A stretch of DNA of 21,502 nt from the IMG/VR virus record IMGVR_UViG_3300007734_000892, positions 1 through 21,502 of that record; one strand, written 5' to 3'. The position numbers were made by a program, and so were the translations under genes. Shown one piece after another: positions 1-6,678 of this stretch. Position 1 is the first letter of the stretch, and every line of letters starts with the position of its first letter. The DNA is from a virus. A model generated the notes under the pieces. The model saw only the letters and a list, made by a program, of their open reading frames with translations, searched no databases and had not been told where the DNA came from.

Positions 1-185
1 ATACATCAGCTACATTTAATGTTGAAGTTAGGTCATATAATGTGTTTAAAGAAGAAGAAGTTATTATATTAACTACATCTATGACCTTCGTTAGAATAGA
101 CGATGAAGGCGGACCTATACCAATTTCAGAACAAGTTAAACGAAAATTTAATGAATCTAGGACAACTGATAGAAGCAAACAATAA
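1..185 (+). CDS. Hotdog-fold acyl-CoA thioesterase-like protein, C-terminal part (5' truncated by window)
   Basis: An open frame enters from the window edge (first whole codon at base 3) and ends at TAA 183-185, giving about 60 residues. The stretch with NVEV, then LTTSMTFVRIDDEGGPIPIS, resembles the last two strands of YciA/YbgC-type acyl-CoA thioesterases, where an F-T-[FY]-V-A-[VL]-D-x-x-G-K-P-x-P pattern is usual. Such enzymes hydrolyse acyl-CoA or related thioesters in the cytoplasm. Catalytic residues lie upstream of the window and cannot be checked, so activity is open. Its end overlaps the next small gene. The family call rests on the strand pattern only and is moderate. Confidence 0.5.
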   Translation, partial: TSATFNVEVRSYNVFKEEEVIILTTSMTFVRIDDEGGPIPISEQVKRKFNESRTTDRSKQ

Positions 186-348
186 TTACTATCAATTATA
201 CCGAACAATAAAAGAACCAAAAACATTACCTAGTGAAATGGTTAATGAATTAAAGGATCTTTGGTTATGCACCCATACGTTTAGAAAAGATGGTATGTTA
301 TATTTCTGTCGAGAAGTACAAACAATTGAATACGAATTAATAAAATAA
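151..348 (+). CDS. Small uncharacterised phage protein
   Basis: A 65-residue protein I do not recognise. It is rich in aromatic residues and has two cysteines (LWLCTHTFRKDGMLYFC). The frame is open further up, to an ATG at 103. I prefer the ATG at 151 because it follows an A-rich stretch like most starts here and cuts the overlap with the upstream thioesterase-like frame from 83 to 35 bases. It ends five bases before the next gene and is probably co-transcribed with it and gp62. No membrane segment or signal peptide is visible. Confidence 0.55.
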   Translation: MNLGQLIEANNNYYQLYRTIKEPKTLPSEMVNELKDLWLCTHTFRKDGMLYFCREVQTIEYELIK

Positions 349-353
349 ACAAA

Positions 354-617
354 ATGAATAAACAACCACAACAACAACTTAATATTGACATTAAAACTAC
401 AACCCCCATTAAATCACCTGAAGGTAATATGGTATTTCAAGAGGGTGTTATTTTGCGAAAAGTATCCAAATTTATTGCGGGTACTGCTGAAGATGGTGTT
501 ATCCCCGTACCTGTATTTTTTGATGTTAAAAGCGGTAAAGTACTAATTGAGTTATTGCCTAAGGAACTTAGAGAAGAATTCCAAGAGTTATATGACAAAG
601 AAGACGCAACAAAATAA
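354..617 (+). CDS. Small uncharacterised phage protein
   Basis: An 87-residue protein of unknown function. It starts with a polar Q-rich leader (MNKQPQQQLNIDI), continues with alternating hydrophobic residues that suggest a small beta-rich domain (VILRKVSKF, VIPVPVFFDV, KVLIELLP), and ends in a charged helix (ELREEFQELYDKED). The ATG follows the A-rich sequence typical of starts here. Its last 26 bases overlap the start of the clamp-loader gene, so the two are probably translationally coupled and may serve the same replication block. That link is inferred from position only. Confidence 0.65.
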   Translation: MNKQPQQQLNIDIKTTTPIKSPEGNMVFQEGVILRKVSKFIAGTAEDGVIPVPVFFDVKSGKVLIELLPKELREEFQELYDKEDATK

Positions 618-1017
618 GTCATTTACTATATTTGATTGGTTGAAGGAGATTACATATACTAAATCTCCTTCCTCTAAATTCAGTAATGAGGAATGGGAAT
701 CATTTAATCCATATATGATATCTCGTTTTTTGAGTATGTCAAAAGATTATATTGAACTAGTAAATTATGTTCAAAATATTCCATATACTGAAAAGGAAAA
801 GTATTATAAAATATATTGTGAATTAATTCCTAAAAAACAATTCTTTCAAAAATATATTAAATCAACTAAAAAAAGCCCATCAAAAGATATAGTAGAACAA
901 ATTAGTAAATACTATGAATGTTCCCTTGGAGAAGCAGAAGAATATACTTATATTCTAGGAAACAAAGGTATACAAGAAATTTTAAGCAAATTAGGATATG
1001 AGTCAAAACAAAACTAG
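592..1017 (+). CDS. 62: T4-type clamp-loader small subunit (gp62-like)
   Basis: This 141-residue protein matches the layout of gp62 from T4-like marine phages. It has an N-terminal FDWLKEI segment, then FNPYMISRFLSMSKD (the family's P-[YF]-M-I-x-[RN]-x-L-S region), then a basic IPKKQFFQKYIK stretch, and finally ISKYYECSLGEAEEY, which resembles the KEYYGYSxxKAxE helix. With four gp44 ATPase subunits, gp62 loads the gp45 sliding clamp onto primer-template DNA during phage replication. The frame is open to 547, but the ATG at 592 aligns with the family start and gives a 26-base overlap with the upstream gene. Gp44 is not in view, and T4's neighbour regA is not directly downstream. Assignment comes from remembered pattern, without an alignment. 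Confidence 0.75.
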   Translation: MTKKTQQNKSFTIFDWLKEITYTKSPSSKFSNEEWESFNPYMISRFLSMSKDYIELVNYVQNIPYTEKEKYYKIYCELIPKKQFFQKYIKSTKKSPSKDIVEQISKYYECSLGEAEEYTYILGNKGIQEILSKLGYESKQN

Positions 1018-1222
1018 AGAAATAGAAGTAACAGATTCTATTGTAGATACAATTGTAGATAAATTTGTTTCTAGAGCTAAATTTGGTAAAAACAAATACG
1101 GAACTGATTTAGATAGAACTGATTTATCAGTAGTAGACTGGATTACACATTTTGAAGAGGAGCTAATGGATGGAATTTTGTATTGTCAAAAACTTAGACA
1201 AACTTTAATTGGTAAAAAATAA
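998..1222 (+). CDS. Small MazG-like / nucleotide pyrophosphohydrolase-like protein
   Basis: A 74-residue protein with the pattern R-x-K-F-G-K-N-K-Y-G-T-D-L, then a tryptophan, then HFEEELMDGILYCQKL. This resembles short phage proteins of the all-alpha NTP pyrophosphohydrolase (MazG/dATP-dGTP) type, in which an EExxD helix binds the metal. Only one acidic helix is clearly visible and the protein is short, so enzyme activity is uncertain. It overlaps gp62 by 20 bases. Its last residues, QKLRQTLIGKK, have a close second copy after the inserted HNH gene (1906-1944), so this 3' end may have been brought in by the endonuclease insertion. Confidence 0.5.
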   Translation: MSQNKTREIEVTDSIVDTIVDKFVSRAKFGKNKYGTDLDRTDLSVVDWITHFEEELMDGILYCQKLRQTLIGKK

Positions 1223-1230
1223 GATTTTTT

Positions 1231-1240
1231 TAATATTTAT
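1231..1240 (+). promoter_or_regulatory. TAATATTTAT motif before HNH gene
   Basis: The exact 10-mer TAATATTTAT lies in the gap after the MazG-like gene, 23 bases before the HNH start. The same 10-mer precedes the other two homing endonuclease genes and the gene at 15933. Its reverse complement contains ATAAATA, close to the T4 late promoter TATAAATA, so orientation and role are unclear. Confidence 0.25.
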
Positions 1241-1263
1241 GATTGGATCAAACACTCATAAAT

Positions 1264-1905
1264 ATGGATTATCAAAAAATATACAACCAAATAATAGAAA
1301 GAGCTAAAAATCGAATGCTAGAAGGTTATAAAGAAAAACATCATATTATTCCTAAATGTTTAGGGGGGGATAACGATAAAGAAAATATAGTTAAATTAAC
1401 AGCCCGTGAACATTTTTTGTGTCATATGTTGCTCCATGAGATATATCCTCAAAATATTAAATTAACTAAAGCTTTATGGTTAATGTCTATTAACAAAAAT
1501 AAAAAATCATATCAACGATATAAAATTTCATCTAGAACATACGAATTTCTTAAAATAGAGTATTCTAACATAGTTAAAGGAAAAAAAGATAGTTTAGAAA
1601 CTAGACAAAAAAAATCAATAGCTTTAAAAAAAAGAACTATGGACTGGGAAAGCAGAAATTTAAAAGCAAGCGAAAAATTAAAAAATAGAAAAATAACTTG
1701 GAATCTAAAAGGAATCCCTAGAAAACCACATAATAGAAAAACTAATATAGCCATTATGCAGTTTGATTTATACGGAAATTTTATTAAAGAATATTCTAGT
1801 ATAGCTGAGGCTGCTGGTAAAAATAGAGCATTACATGAAAGCATTAGATGCTGCATACATGGGAAATACAATACTGCTAATGGATATATTTGGAAGAAAA
1901 AATAA
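1264..1905 (+). CDS. HNH homing endonuclease with C-terminal NUMOD-type DNA-binding module
   Basis: A 213-residue free-standing homing endonuclease. Near the N-terminus EKHHIIPKCLGGDNDKEN and then LTAREHFLCH give the HNH signature (His27, Asn41 and His50 counting from this start). The middle is lysine-rich. The last 50 residues (IMQFDLYGNFIKEYSSIAEA ... NGYIWKKK) form a NUMOD1-like repeat that also occurs twice in the GIY-YIG protein at 18134. The frame is open to a TTG at 1243; the ATG at 1264 is preferred. The gene interrupts the junction between the MazG-like gene and the PD-(D/E)XK nuclease, and a displaced copy of the upstream gene's tail follows its stop codon. Its likely role is cutting cognate sites in related phages to spread itself. 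Confidence 0.88.
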   Translation: MDYQKIYNQIIERAKNRMLEGYKEKHHIIPKCLGGDNDKENIVKLTAREHFLCHMLLHEIYPQNIKLTKALWLMSINKNKKSYQRYKISSRTYEFLKIEYSNIVKGKKDSLETRQKKSIALKKRTMDWESRNLKASEKLKNRKITWNLKGIPRKPHNRKTNIAIMQFDLYGNFIKEYSSIAEAAGKNRALHESIRCCIHGKYNTANGYIWKKK

Positions 1906-1944
1906 TTTATAGAAAAATTAAAACAAACCCTAAGTGGCAAATAA
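1906..1944 (+). pseudogene. Displaced C-terminal tail of the MazG-like gene
   Basis: Directly after the HNH stop codon, and in the same frame, the bases read F-I-E-K-L-K-Q-T-L-S-G-K-stop. The intact gene at 998 ends in Y-C-Q-K-L-R-Q-T-L-I-G-K-K-stop. Over the ten core codons, 22 of 30 bases match and seven residues are identical. No start codon serves this fragment. It looks like the original 3' end of the MazG-like gene, cut off when the homing endonuclease gene was inserted. The start of the next gene overlaps it in another frame, as would be normal for intact neighbours in this genome. Confidence 0.65.
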
Positions 1945-2881
1945 AATACCACAAATAGTAAAAGAGGTTAAAAAATTTGTTCCTGCTAGCCTTAATCATG
2001 CTTACCAAAAACAAATTTCATTTAGCCAATTTTCTACATTCCAACAATGCCCACACAAATGGGCGTTAATGTATAGGGATGGGCACTATCAATCTGAGGT
2101 ATCCATTCATATGACATTTGGAACTTCAATGCACGAAGCTATACAACATTATTTAGATGTAATGTATAATAAAAGTATGGCTGAAGCAGATAGAATTAAT
2201 CTAGAAGAATATTTTGAAAATAGATTAAGGGAAAATTATAAAAAAGATTATGAGCAAAACAAAAAACAGCATTTTTCTAGTTCGTTAGAATTAAGAGAGT
2301 TTTTTGAAGATGGGAAAGCTATTTTAGAATGGTTTAAAAAGAAGAAAAAAGGATACTTTAGTAAACGTAATTGGTGGTTAGCAGGTATAGAAGTTCCTAT
2401 TTTAATTGCGTTTAATTCTGCTTATAAAAACATACTATATAAGGGGTACATAGACATTGTATTATACAATGAGCTTTCAAATACTATTGAAATAATTGAT
2501 ATCAAAACTAGTACAAAATCATGGGGGAAAGACCAAAAACAAGATAAAGTTAAACACTCACAATTAATCTTATATAAAAAGTTTTTTTCAGAACAATTTA
2601 ATTTCCCAATAGAAAATATTAGAGTTACATTTTTTATAGTTAAACGTAAAATATGGGAACAGTCCGAATTTCCACAATCTAGAATACAAACTTTTTCTCC
2701 CACATCCGGAAAAAACTCAGTAAACCAATGTATGAAAACTCTTAATGAATTTGTAAAAAAAACTTATACATCTTCAGGTACCCATATAAACACCAACCAT
2801 TCTCCTACTCCTAATAAAAATTGCACCTATTGTGTGTTTAATAAAACTCATTTATGTTCTGTTAATATACAAAAAAGTTAA
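1934..2881 (+). CDS. PD-(D/E)XK nuclease, Cas4/AddB/RecB-like with probable iron-sulfur cluster
   Basis: A 315-residue nuclease. SFSQFSTFQQCPHKWALMY is the usual opening of PDDEXK_1/Cas4-type domains. GTSMHEAI holds the conserved His (about 67), KGYIDIV holds the first metal-binding Asp (about 174), and IEIIDIKTSTKSW gives the D-x-K catalytic core (Asp189, Lys191). Cys39 with Cys297, Cys300 and Cys308 (C-x2-C-x7-C) fits the split four-cysteine cluster of Cas4 and AddB. The expected role is single-strand or end-directed DNA cleavage in phage replication or recombination. A stop codon lies just upstream and no other start is near, so GTG 1934 is taken as the start. It overlaps the displaced MazG-like tail, consistent with the arrangement before the HNH insertion. 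Confidence 0.85.
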   Translation: MANKIPQIVKEVKKFVPASLNHAYQKQISFSQFSTFQQCPHKWALMYRDGHYQSEVSIHMTFGTSMHEAIQHYLDVMYNKSMAEADRINLEEYFENRLRENYKKDYEQNKKQHFSSSLELREFFEDGKAILEWFKKKKKGYFSKRNWWLAGIEVPILIAFNSAYKNILYKGYIDIVLYNELSNTIEIIDIKTSTKSWGKDQKQDKVKHSQLILYKKFFSEQFNFPIENIRVTFFIVKRKIWEQSEFPQSRIQTFSPTSGKNSVNQCMKTLNEFVKKTYTSSGTHINTNHSPTPNKNCTYCVFNKTHLCSVNIQKS

Positions 2882-2907
2882 AACTAGTTCAATAGGATGG
2901 AAATTTG

Positions 2908-2917
2908 TAATATTTAT
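2908..2917 (+). promoter_or_regulatory. TAATATTTAT motif before second HNH gene
   Basis: A second exact copy of TAATATTTAT, ending 12 bases before the preferred start of the HNH gene at 2930. It lies between the nuclease stop codon and that start. It may be a promoter element or part of the mobile gene's 5' boundary. Confidence 0.25.
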
Positions 2918-2929
2918 TATAAAAATATT

Positions 2930-3667
2930 ATGAAAAAATGTTACAAATGTCAAATATTTAAAAATAAAGAAGAATTTAGTAAAAACAAAAGGTATAAAGA
3001 TAATTTAAATGATTTATGTAAATTATGTAAAAAAAAACATAATACACTAAGTAAAGATAAAATCAAGGAATATTATTTTAAAAATCAAACTAAGAATAAA
3101 GAATATAATAAACAATATTATCAGAATAATAAAGAACAAATTTTAGAATATTCAAAACAATATTATTCAATACCTGATAACCAAATACAAAAACAAAATT
3201 ATATAAAACAATATGATTCTATTTCTATTAATCAAATAAAAAGAAAAGAATATACCAAAATGTGGAAAGAAAAAAATCCTTTATATCATACTTTATATAT
3301 GAAAGAAAAATATAAAAAAGATATTAATTTTAAAATTAAAAATAATTTAAAAAGTAGATTTTATCATTCCATTAAATCAACTAAATTTACATCTATAATT
3401 AAATTAGTAGGATGTTCTATAGAAGAACTTAAATTATATTTAGAACAACAATTTTTCCCAGAAATGACTTGGGAAAATCATGGGTTAATATGGGAAATAG
3501 ATCATAAAAAACCATGTGCTGCTTTTGATTTAACCCAATTAGAAGAACAACAAAAATGTTTTCATTATACTAATTTGCAACCCCTATTTAAAACAACAGA
3601 AATAGCTAAATCCTTTGGGTATAATGATCAAATAGGAAATAGAAATAAAAATAAAAGAACTTTGTGA
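2930..3667 (+). CDS. HNH-family homing endonuclease with N-terminal zinc finger
   Basis: A 245-residue protein. Residues 4-33 hold a C-x2-C ... C-x2-C zinc finger (KKCYKCQIF ... DLCKLCKKKH). Residues about 45-110 are a low-complexity Tyr/Gln/Lys/Asn region with a repeated K-E-Y-x-K-Q-Y-Y unit. The C-terminal nuclease core has IWEIDHKKPCAAFDL and then QQKCFHYTNLQPLF, the D-H ... P-C ... F-H-Y-x-N-L-Q-P-L pattern of a phage and giant-virus HNH group. The ATG at 2897 is in frame, but the start at 2930 puts the zinc finger at the N-terminus as usual in this group. It sits between the nuclease and the RHH gene, and no tail duplication like that at 1906 was found here. Confidence 0.82.
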   Translation: MKKCYKCQIFKNKEEFSKNKRYKDNLNDLCKLCKKKHNTLSKDKIKEYYFKNQTKNKEYNKQYYQNNKEQILEYSKQYYSIPDNQIQKQNYIKQYDSISINQIKRKEYTKMWKEKNPLYHTLYMKEKYKKDINFKIKNNLKSRFYHSIKSTKFTSIIKLVGCSIEELKLYLEQQFFPEMTWENHGLIWEIDHKKPCAAFDLTQLEEQQKCFHYTNLQPLFKTTEIAKSFGYNDQIGNRNKNKRTL

Positions 3668-3736
3668 TAAAGGTGCATTTTCCTAAAAATGTGATATATT
3701 TATATACAACAAATGTATAATTAAAAAATTAATGTT

Positions 3737-3925
3737 ATGAGTAAAAAAGATATGACACTAACAAGTGTAAAAATTCAAAGTGAAATGTTTGAAGAATTTA
3801 AGGTTTCATGTGTAAGGTATAAATTTTCATTACAAAAACTTGCCGATCGAGCAATTCATTTGTACCTTACCGATGATAGTTTCCGAAAAACTATTCACAA
3901 CCACAACGTTTTAGAAACAAAATAA
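3737..3925 (+). CDS. Small ribbon-helix-helix-like DNA-binding protein
   Basis: A 62-residue protein with a short N-terminal strand (TLTSVKIQ), a helix (SEMFEEFKVSCVRYK), a turn and a second helix (SLQKLADRAIHLYLTDD). This is the order of the Arc/MetJ/CopG fold. Such proteins usually bind DNA as dimers and repress nearby genes. It lies three bases before the first glycosyltransferase gene, so it might regulate the sugar cassette or its own transcript, which is inference from position. A 69-base gap precedes it. That gap contains TATTTATA at 3697-3704 and no clear hairpin. Confidence 0.6.
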   Translation: MSKKDMTLTSVKIQSEMFEEFKVSCVRYKFSLQKLADRAIHLYLTDDSFRKTIHNHNVLETK

Positions 3926-3928
3926 TTT

Positions 3929-5362
3929 ATGAAAGAAGGTTATATTCCAAAAGAACAAAGAAAAAAAATCCTATTAATTACAGACGACATCAGATTACCT
4001 TCAGGTGTAGGTAATGTTGGTAGAGAAATAGTTATTCATACTGCCCACCACTATAATTGGGTTTGTATTGGAGCTGCTATTAAACATCCTGAAGCAGGTA
4101 AAAGATTTGATTTAAGTCAAGATACAAACCAAAATGCAGGTATAACAGATTCTAATGTAATGTTATACCCGTTTGATGGTTATGGTAATCCTGAATTTGT
4201 AAGAGCTTTAATTAAACATGAAAAGCCAGATGCGGTAATGTTAATTACTGACCCTCGTTATTTTATGTGGTTGTTCCAAATTGAAAATGAGATTAGAAAA
4301 GATATTCCGATTTTGTATCTTAATATTTGGGATGATTACCCCGCACCTATGTACAATCAGGCGTTTTATGAATCGTGTGATGCGTTATTAGGTATTTCAA
4401 AGCAAACTGTAAATATTAATAAACTTGTTTTAGGTGATAAAGCCAAAAACAAAATTATAGAATATGTTCCTCATGGATTAAGTCCTGAAATGTTTTATCC
4501 TATCTTAAATAAAGAACAAGATAAAGAATTTCAACAATACAAAAAGAACTTATTTAGAGAGAAAGAATACGATTTTGTAGTTTACTTTAACTCTAGAAAT
4601 ATTCGCCGTAAACAAATCCCGGATGCAATTTTGGCTTTTGATCACTTTTTGAAGCAATTACCTAAAGAAAAAGCTGATAAATGTGCAATGTTACTCCATT
4701 GCGATCCTGTAGATGAAAATGGTACAGATTTAATAGCAGTTATAGAAACTTTATGTTTAAATCCTGCTAATTTTATCTTCAGTACAGGTAGAAAACATGT
4801 TAAGGAAATGAATTTTATGTATAATATGGCGGATGTTCAAATCCTTTTAACATCTAATGAAGGATGGGGATTATCATTAACTGAAGCTATGTTAGCAGGA
4901 GTTCCTATTATAGCTAATACAACGGGGGGTATGCAAGACCAAATGCGTTTTGAATTTGAGGATGGTACTTGGATTAATTTTGATGCTGATTTTCCCTCAA
5001 ACCATAGAGGTACTTACAAAAAACATGGAAAATGGGCTTTCCCAGTTTACCCCTCAAACCATTCAATTCAAGGTTCTCCTGTAACTCCTTATATCTTTGA
5101 TGATAGATGTAAATGGGAAGATGCAGCTGAACAAATTATGAAAGTTTATAATTTAGGAACTGAAGAACGTAAAGCTAGGGGGTTAGCAGGTAGGGAATGG
5201 GCTATGGGAGATGAAGCAGGATTTACCTCAAAACACCAAGCTGAAAGATTTATACAATATGCTGATAAGCTATTTAGTACCTGGAAACCAAGAGAACAAT
5301 TTGAATTAATAGAAGCTAACAAATTTCAAAAACCTAAATTAAATCATAAATTAATATATTAA
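3929..5362 (+). CDS. GT-B fold glycosyltransferase (GT4-like)
   Basis: A 477-residue glycosyltransferase. The N-terminal domain begins KKILLITDDIRLPSGVGNVG, the glycine-rich acceptor-side loop of GT-B enzymes. The C-terminal domain has TSNEGWGLSLTEAMLAGVP (about residues 307-325), the E-x7-E donor-binding motif of GT4 retaining enzymes, followed by IIANTTGG. No signal peptide or membrane segment is seen, so it should act in the cytoplasm with a nucleotide-sugar donor. It opens the sugar cassette, three bases after the RHH gene, and its stop codon shares one base with the next gene's ATG. Donor and acceptor cannot be read from sequence. Confidence 0.85.
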   Translation: MKEGYIPKEQRKKILLITDDIRLPSGVGNVGREIVIHTAHHYNWVCIGAAIKHPEAGKRFDLSQDTNQNAGITDSNVMLYPFDGYGNPEFVRALIKHEKPDAVMLITDPRYFMWLFQIENEIRKDIPILYLNIWDDYPAPMYNQAFYESCDALLGISKQTVNINKLVLGDKAKNKIIEYVPHGLSPEMFYPILNKEQDKEFQQYKKNLFREKEYDFVVYFNSRNIRRKQIPDAILAFDHFLKQLPKEKADKCAMLLHCDPVDENGTDLIAVIETLCLNPANFIFSTGRKHVKEMNFMYNMADVQILLTSNEGWGLSLTEAMLAGVPIIANTTGGMQDQMRFEFEDGTWINFDADFPSNHRGTYKKHGKWAFPVYPSNHSIQGSPVTPYIFDDRCKWEDAAEQIMKVYNLGTEERKARGLAGREWAMGDEAGFTSKHQAERFIQYADKLFSTWKPREQFELIEANKFQKPKLNHKLIY

Positions 5363-6678
5363 TGAAGCCGTTATTTATAATCAGTTGCCCTATAGATACT
5401 TTTTCAGGCTACGGAAGTCGTAGTCGCGACCTAGTAAAAGCTATAATCGAATTAGATAAGTACGATGTAAAAATATTACCCCAAAGGTGGGGAGGAACGC
5501 CTTGGGGTTTTATAGAAAAAAATCCTGAATGGGGATTTTTAACTAAACATATTCTTCAAGATAATCAAATTCCACGCCAACCCGAAATTTGGGCTCAAAT
5601 AACAATCCCAAATGAATTTCAACCAGTAGGAAAATTTAACATAGGAATTACAGCAGGGATTGAAACTACAATTTGTAATCCTACTTGGGTTGACGGGTTA
5701 AATAGAATGGACTTGAATATTGTATCTTCGAAGCATGCTAAAGACGTATTTTTAAATGCTAAATTTGAAGAAAGAAATCAACAAACCAATCAAGTTGTAA
5801 GAACAATTTCACTTAATAAACCCGTAGAAATATTATTTGAGGGTGTAGATTTAAATATTTATAAATTATTAGATACTCTTCCACAGAGCACTTTAATTGA
5901 TTCTTTAAATTCTATTCCTGAATCATTTGCTTATTTGTATTTAGGGCATTGGTTGCAAGGAGATTTAGGTGAAGATAGAAAAAATACTGGATTGTTAATT
6001 AAGGCGTTTTATGAAACCTTTAAAAATAAAAAACAAAAACCAGCCCTAATCCTAAAAACTTCAATATTAGCTGGATCTTCTTATATGGATCGAAACTTGA
6101 TTTTAGATAAGATAGAACAAATTAAACGTACAGTTAATTCTAAAGATCTACCTAATGTTTATTTATTACACGGTGAATTTACAGATGAGGAAATAAATGG
6201 AATTTATAATCATCCTAAAGTAAAAGCTATGGTTAATTTAACCAAAGGTGAAGGATTTGGACGACCATTACTTGAATTTACCCAAACCAAAAAACCAGTA
6301 ATAACAACAAATTGGAGTGGCCATATTGATTTTCTTGACCCACAAATGTCTGTTTTATTAAATGGTAAATTAACCCCAGTTCACCCTAGTGTAGTTAACG
6401 ATTGGATAATTCAAGATAGTCAGTGGTTTTCGGTTGATCTAGGTCAAGTAGGACATTATTTAAAAGATGTGTTTGAAAATTATAAAAAATATACTGATGG
6501 GGCTAAACGTCAAGCCTATAGAAGTAAAACAGAGTTTAGTTGGGATAAAATGAAGGAAAAAGTAGGTCAAATTTTAGAAGGTAGTATACCTGAATTTCCA
6601 CAACAAGTTCAATTAAAACTTCCCCAACTTAAAAAAATAGAGCTTCCAAAACTTAAAAAAATAGAAACAAATGGATAA
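5362..6678 (+). CDS. GT-B fold glycosyltransferase (GT4-like) with repeated basic C-terminal tail
   Basis: A 438-residue protein of the same broad class as its upstream neighbour. The N-terminus has IDTFSGYGSRSRDL, a GT-B glycine loop. The donor site is NLTKGEGFGRPLLEFTQ (about residues 291-307), with the two glutamates of the E-x7-E motif, followed by KPVITTNWSGHIDF. The last 25 residues contain the octapeptide L-P-x-L-K-K-I-E twice, encoded by a 24-base tandem repeat; this tail is not part of the catalytic fold. Its start overlaps the upstream stop by one base and its end overlaps the zinc-ribbon gene by eight bases, so the three are probably co-translated. Confidence 0.82.
   Translation: MKPLFIISCPIDTFSGYGSRSRDLVKAIIELDKYDVKILPQRWGGTPWGFIEKNPEWGFLTKHILQDNQIPRQPEIWAQITIPNEFQPVGKFNIGITAGIETTICNPTWVDGLNRMDLNIVSSKHAKDVFLNAKFEERNQQTNQVVRTISLNKPVEILFEGVDLNIYKLLDTLPQSTLIDSLNSIPESFAYLYLGHWLQGDLGEDRKNTGLLIKAFYETFKNKKQKPALILKTSILAGSSYMDRNLILDKIEQIKRTVNSKDLPNVYLLHGEFTDEEINGIYNHPKVKAMVNLTKGEGFGRPLLEFTQTKKPVITTNWSGHIDFLDPQMSVLLNGKLTPVHPSVVNDWIIQDSQWFSVDLGQVGHYLKDVFENYKKYTDGAKRQAYRSKTEFSWDKMKEKVGQILEGSIPEFPQQVQLKLPQLKKIELPKLKKIETNG
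6619..6666 (+). repeat. 24-base tandem repeat, two units
   Basis: Two adjacent 24-base units (6619-6642 and 6643-6666) agree at 21 of 24 positions. Both contain ACTTAAAAAAATAGA. They encode the doubled LPxLKKIE tail of the glycosyltransferase, just before the overlapping start of the next gene. Slippage or recent duplication is likely. Confidence 0.85.

Noticed and set aside
547-591. Longer N-terminus for gp62
   Set aside because: It would extend the overlap with the upstream gene to 71 bases, and the family pattern begins just after the ATG at 592.
1212-1230. A-run/T-run inverted repeat as a terminator after the MazG-like gene
   Set aside because: The stem is almost all A:T, so it would be weak, and such runs are expected in this AT-rich DNA.
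1243-1263. TTG start giving seven extra residues to the first HNH protein
   Set aside because: ATG 1264 is seven codons downstream, begins a typical N-terminus, and nothing in the extension resembles the family.
1512-1952. 146-codon open frame on the minus strand
   Set aside because: It lies wholly opposite the HNH gene and the tail relic, has a low-complexity Phe/Leu-rich translation that mirrors the lysine-rich sense strand, and no neighbour is on that strand.
4834-4846. GTTCAAATCC, like a tRNA T-arm
   Set aside because: It lies inside the first glycosyltransferase gene, and no cloverleaf can be built around it.
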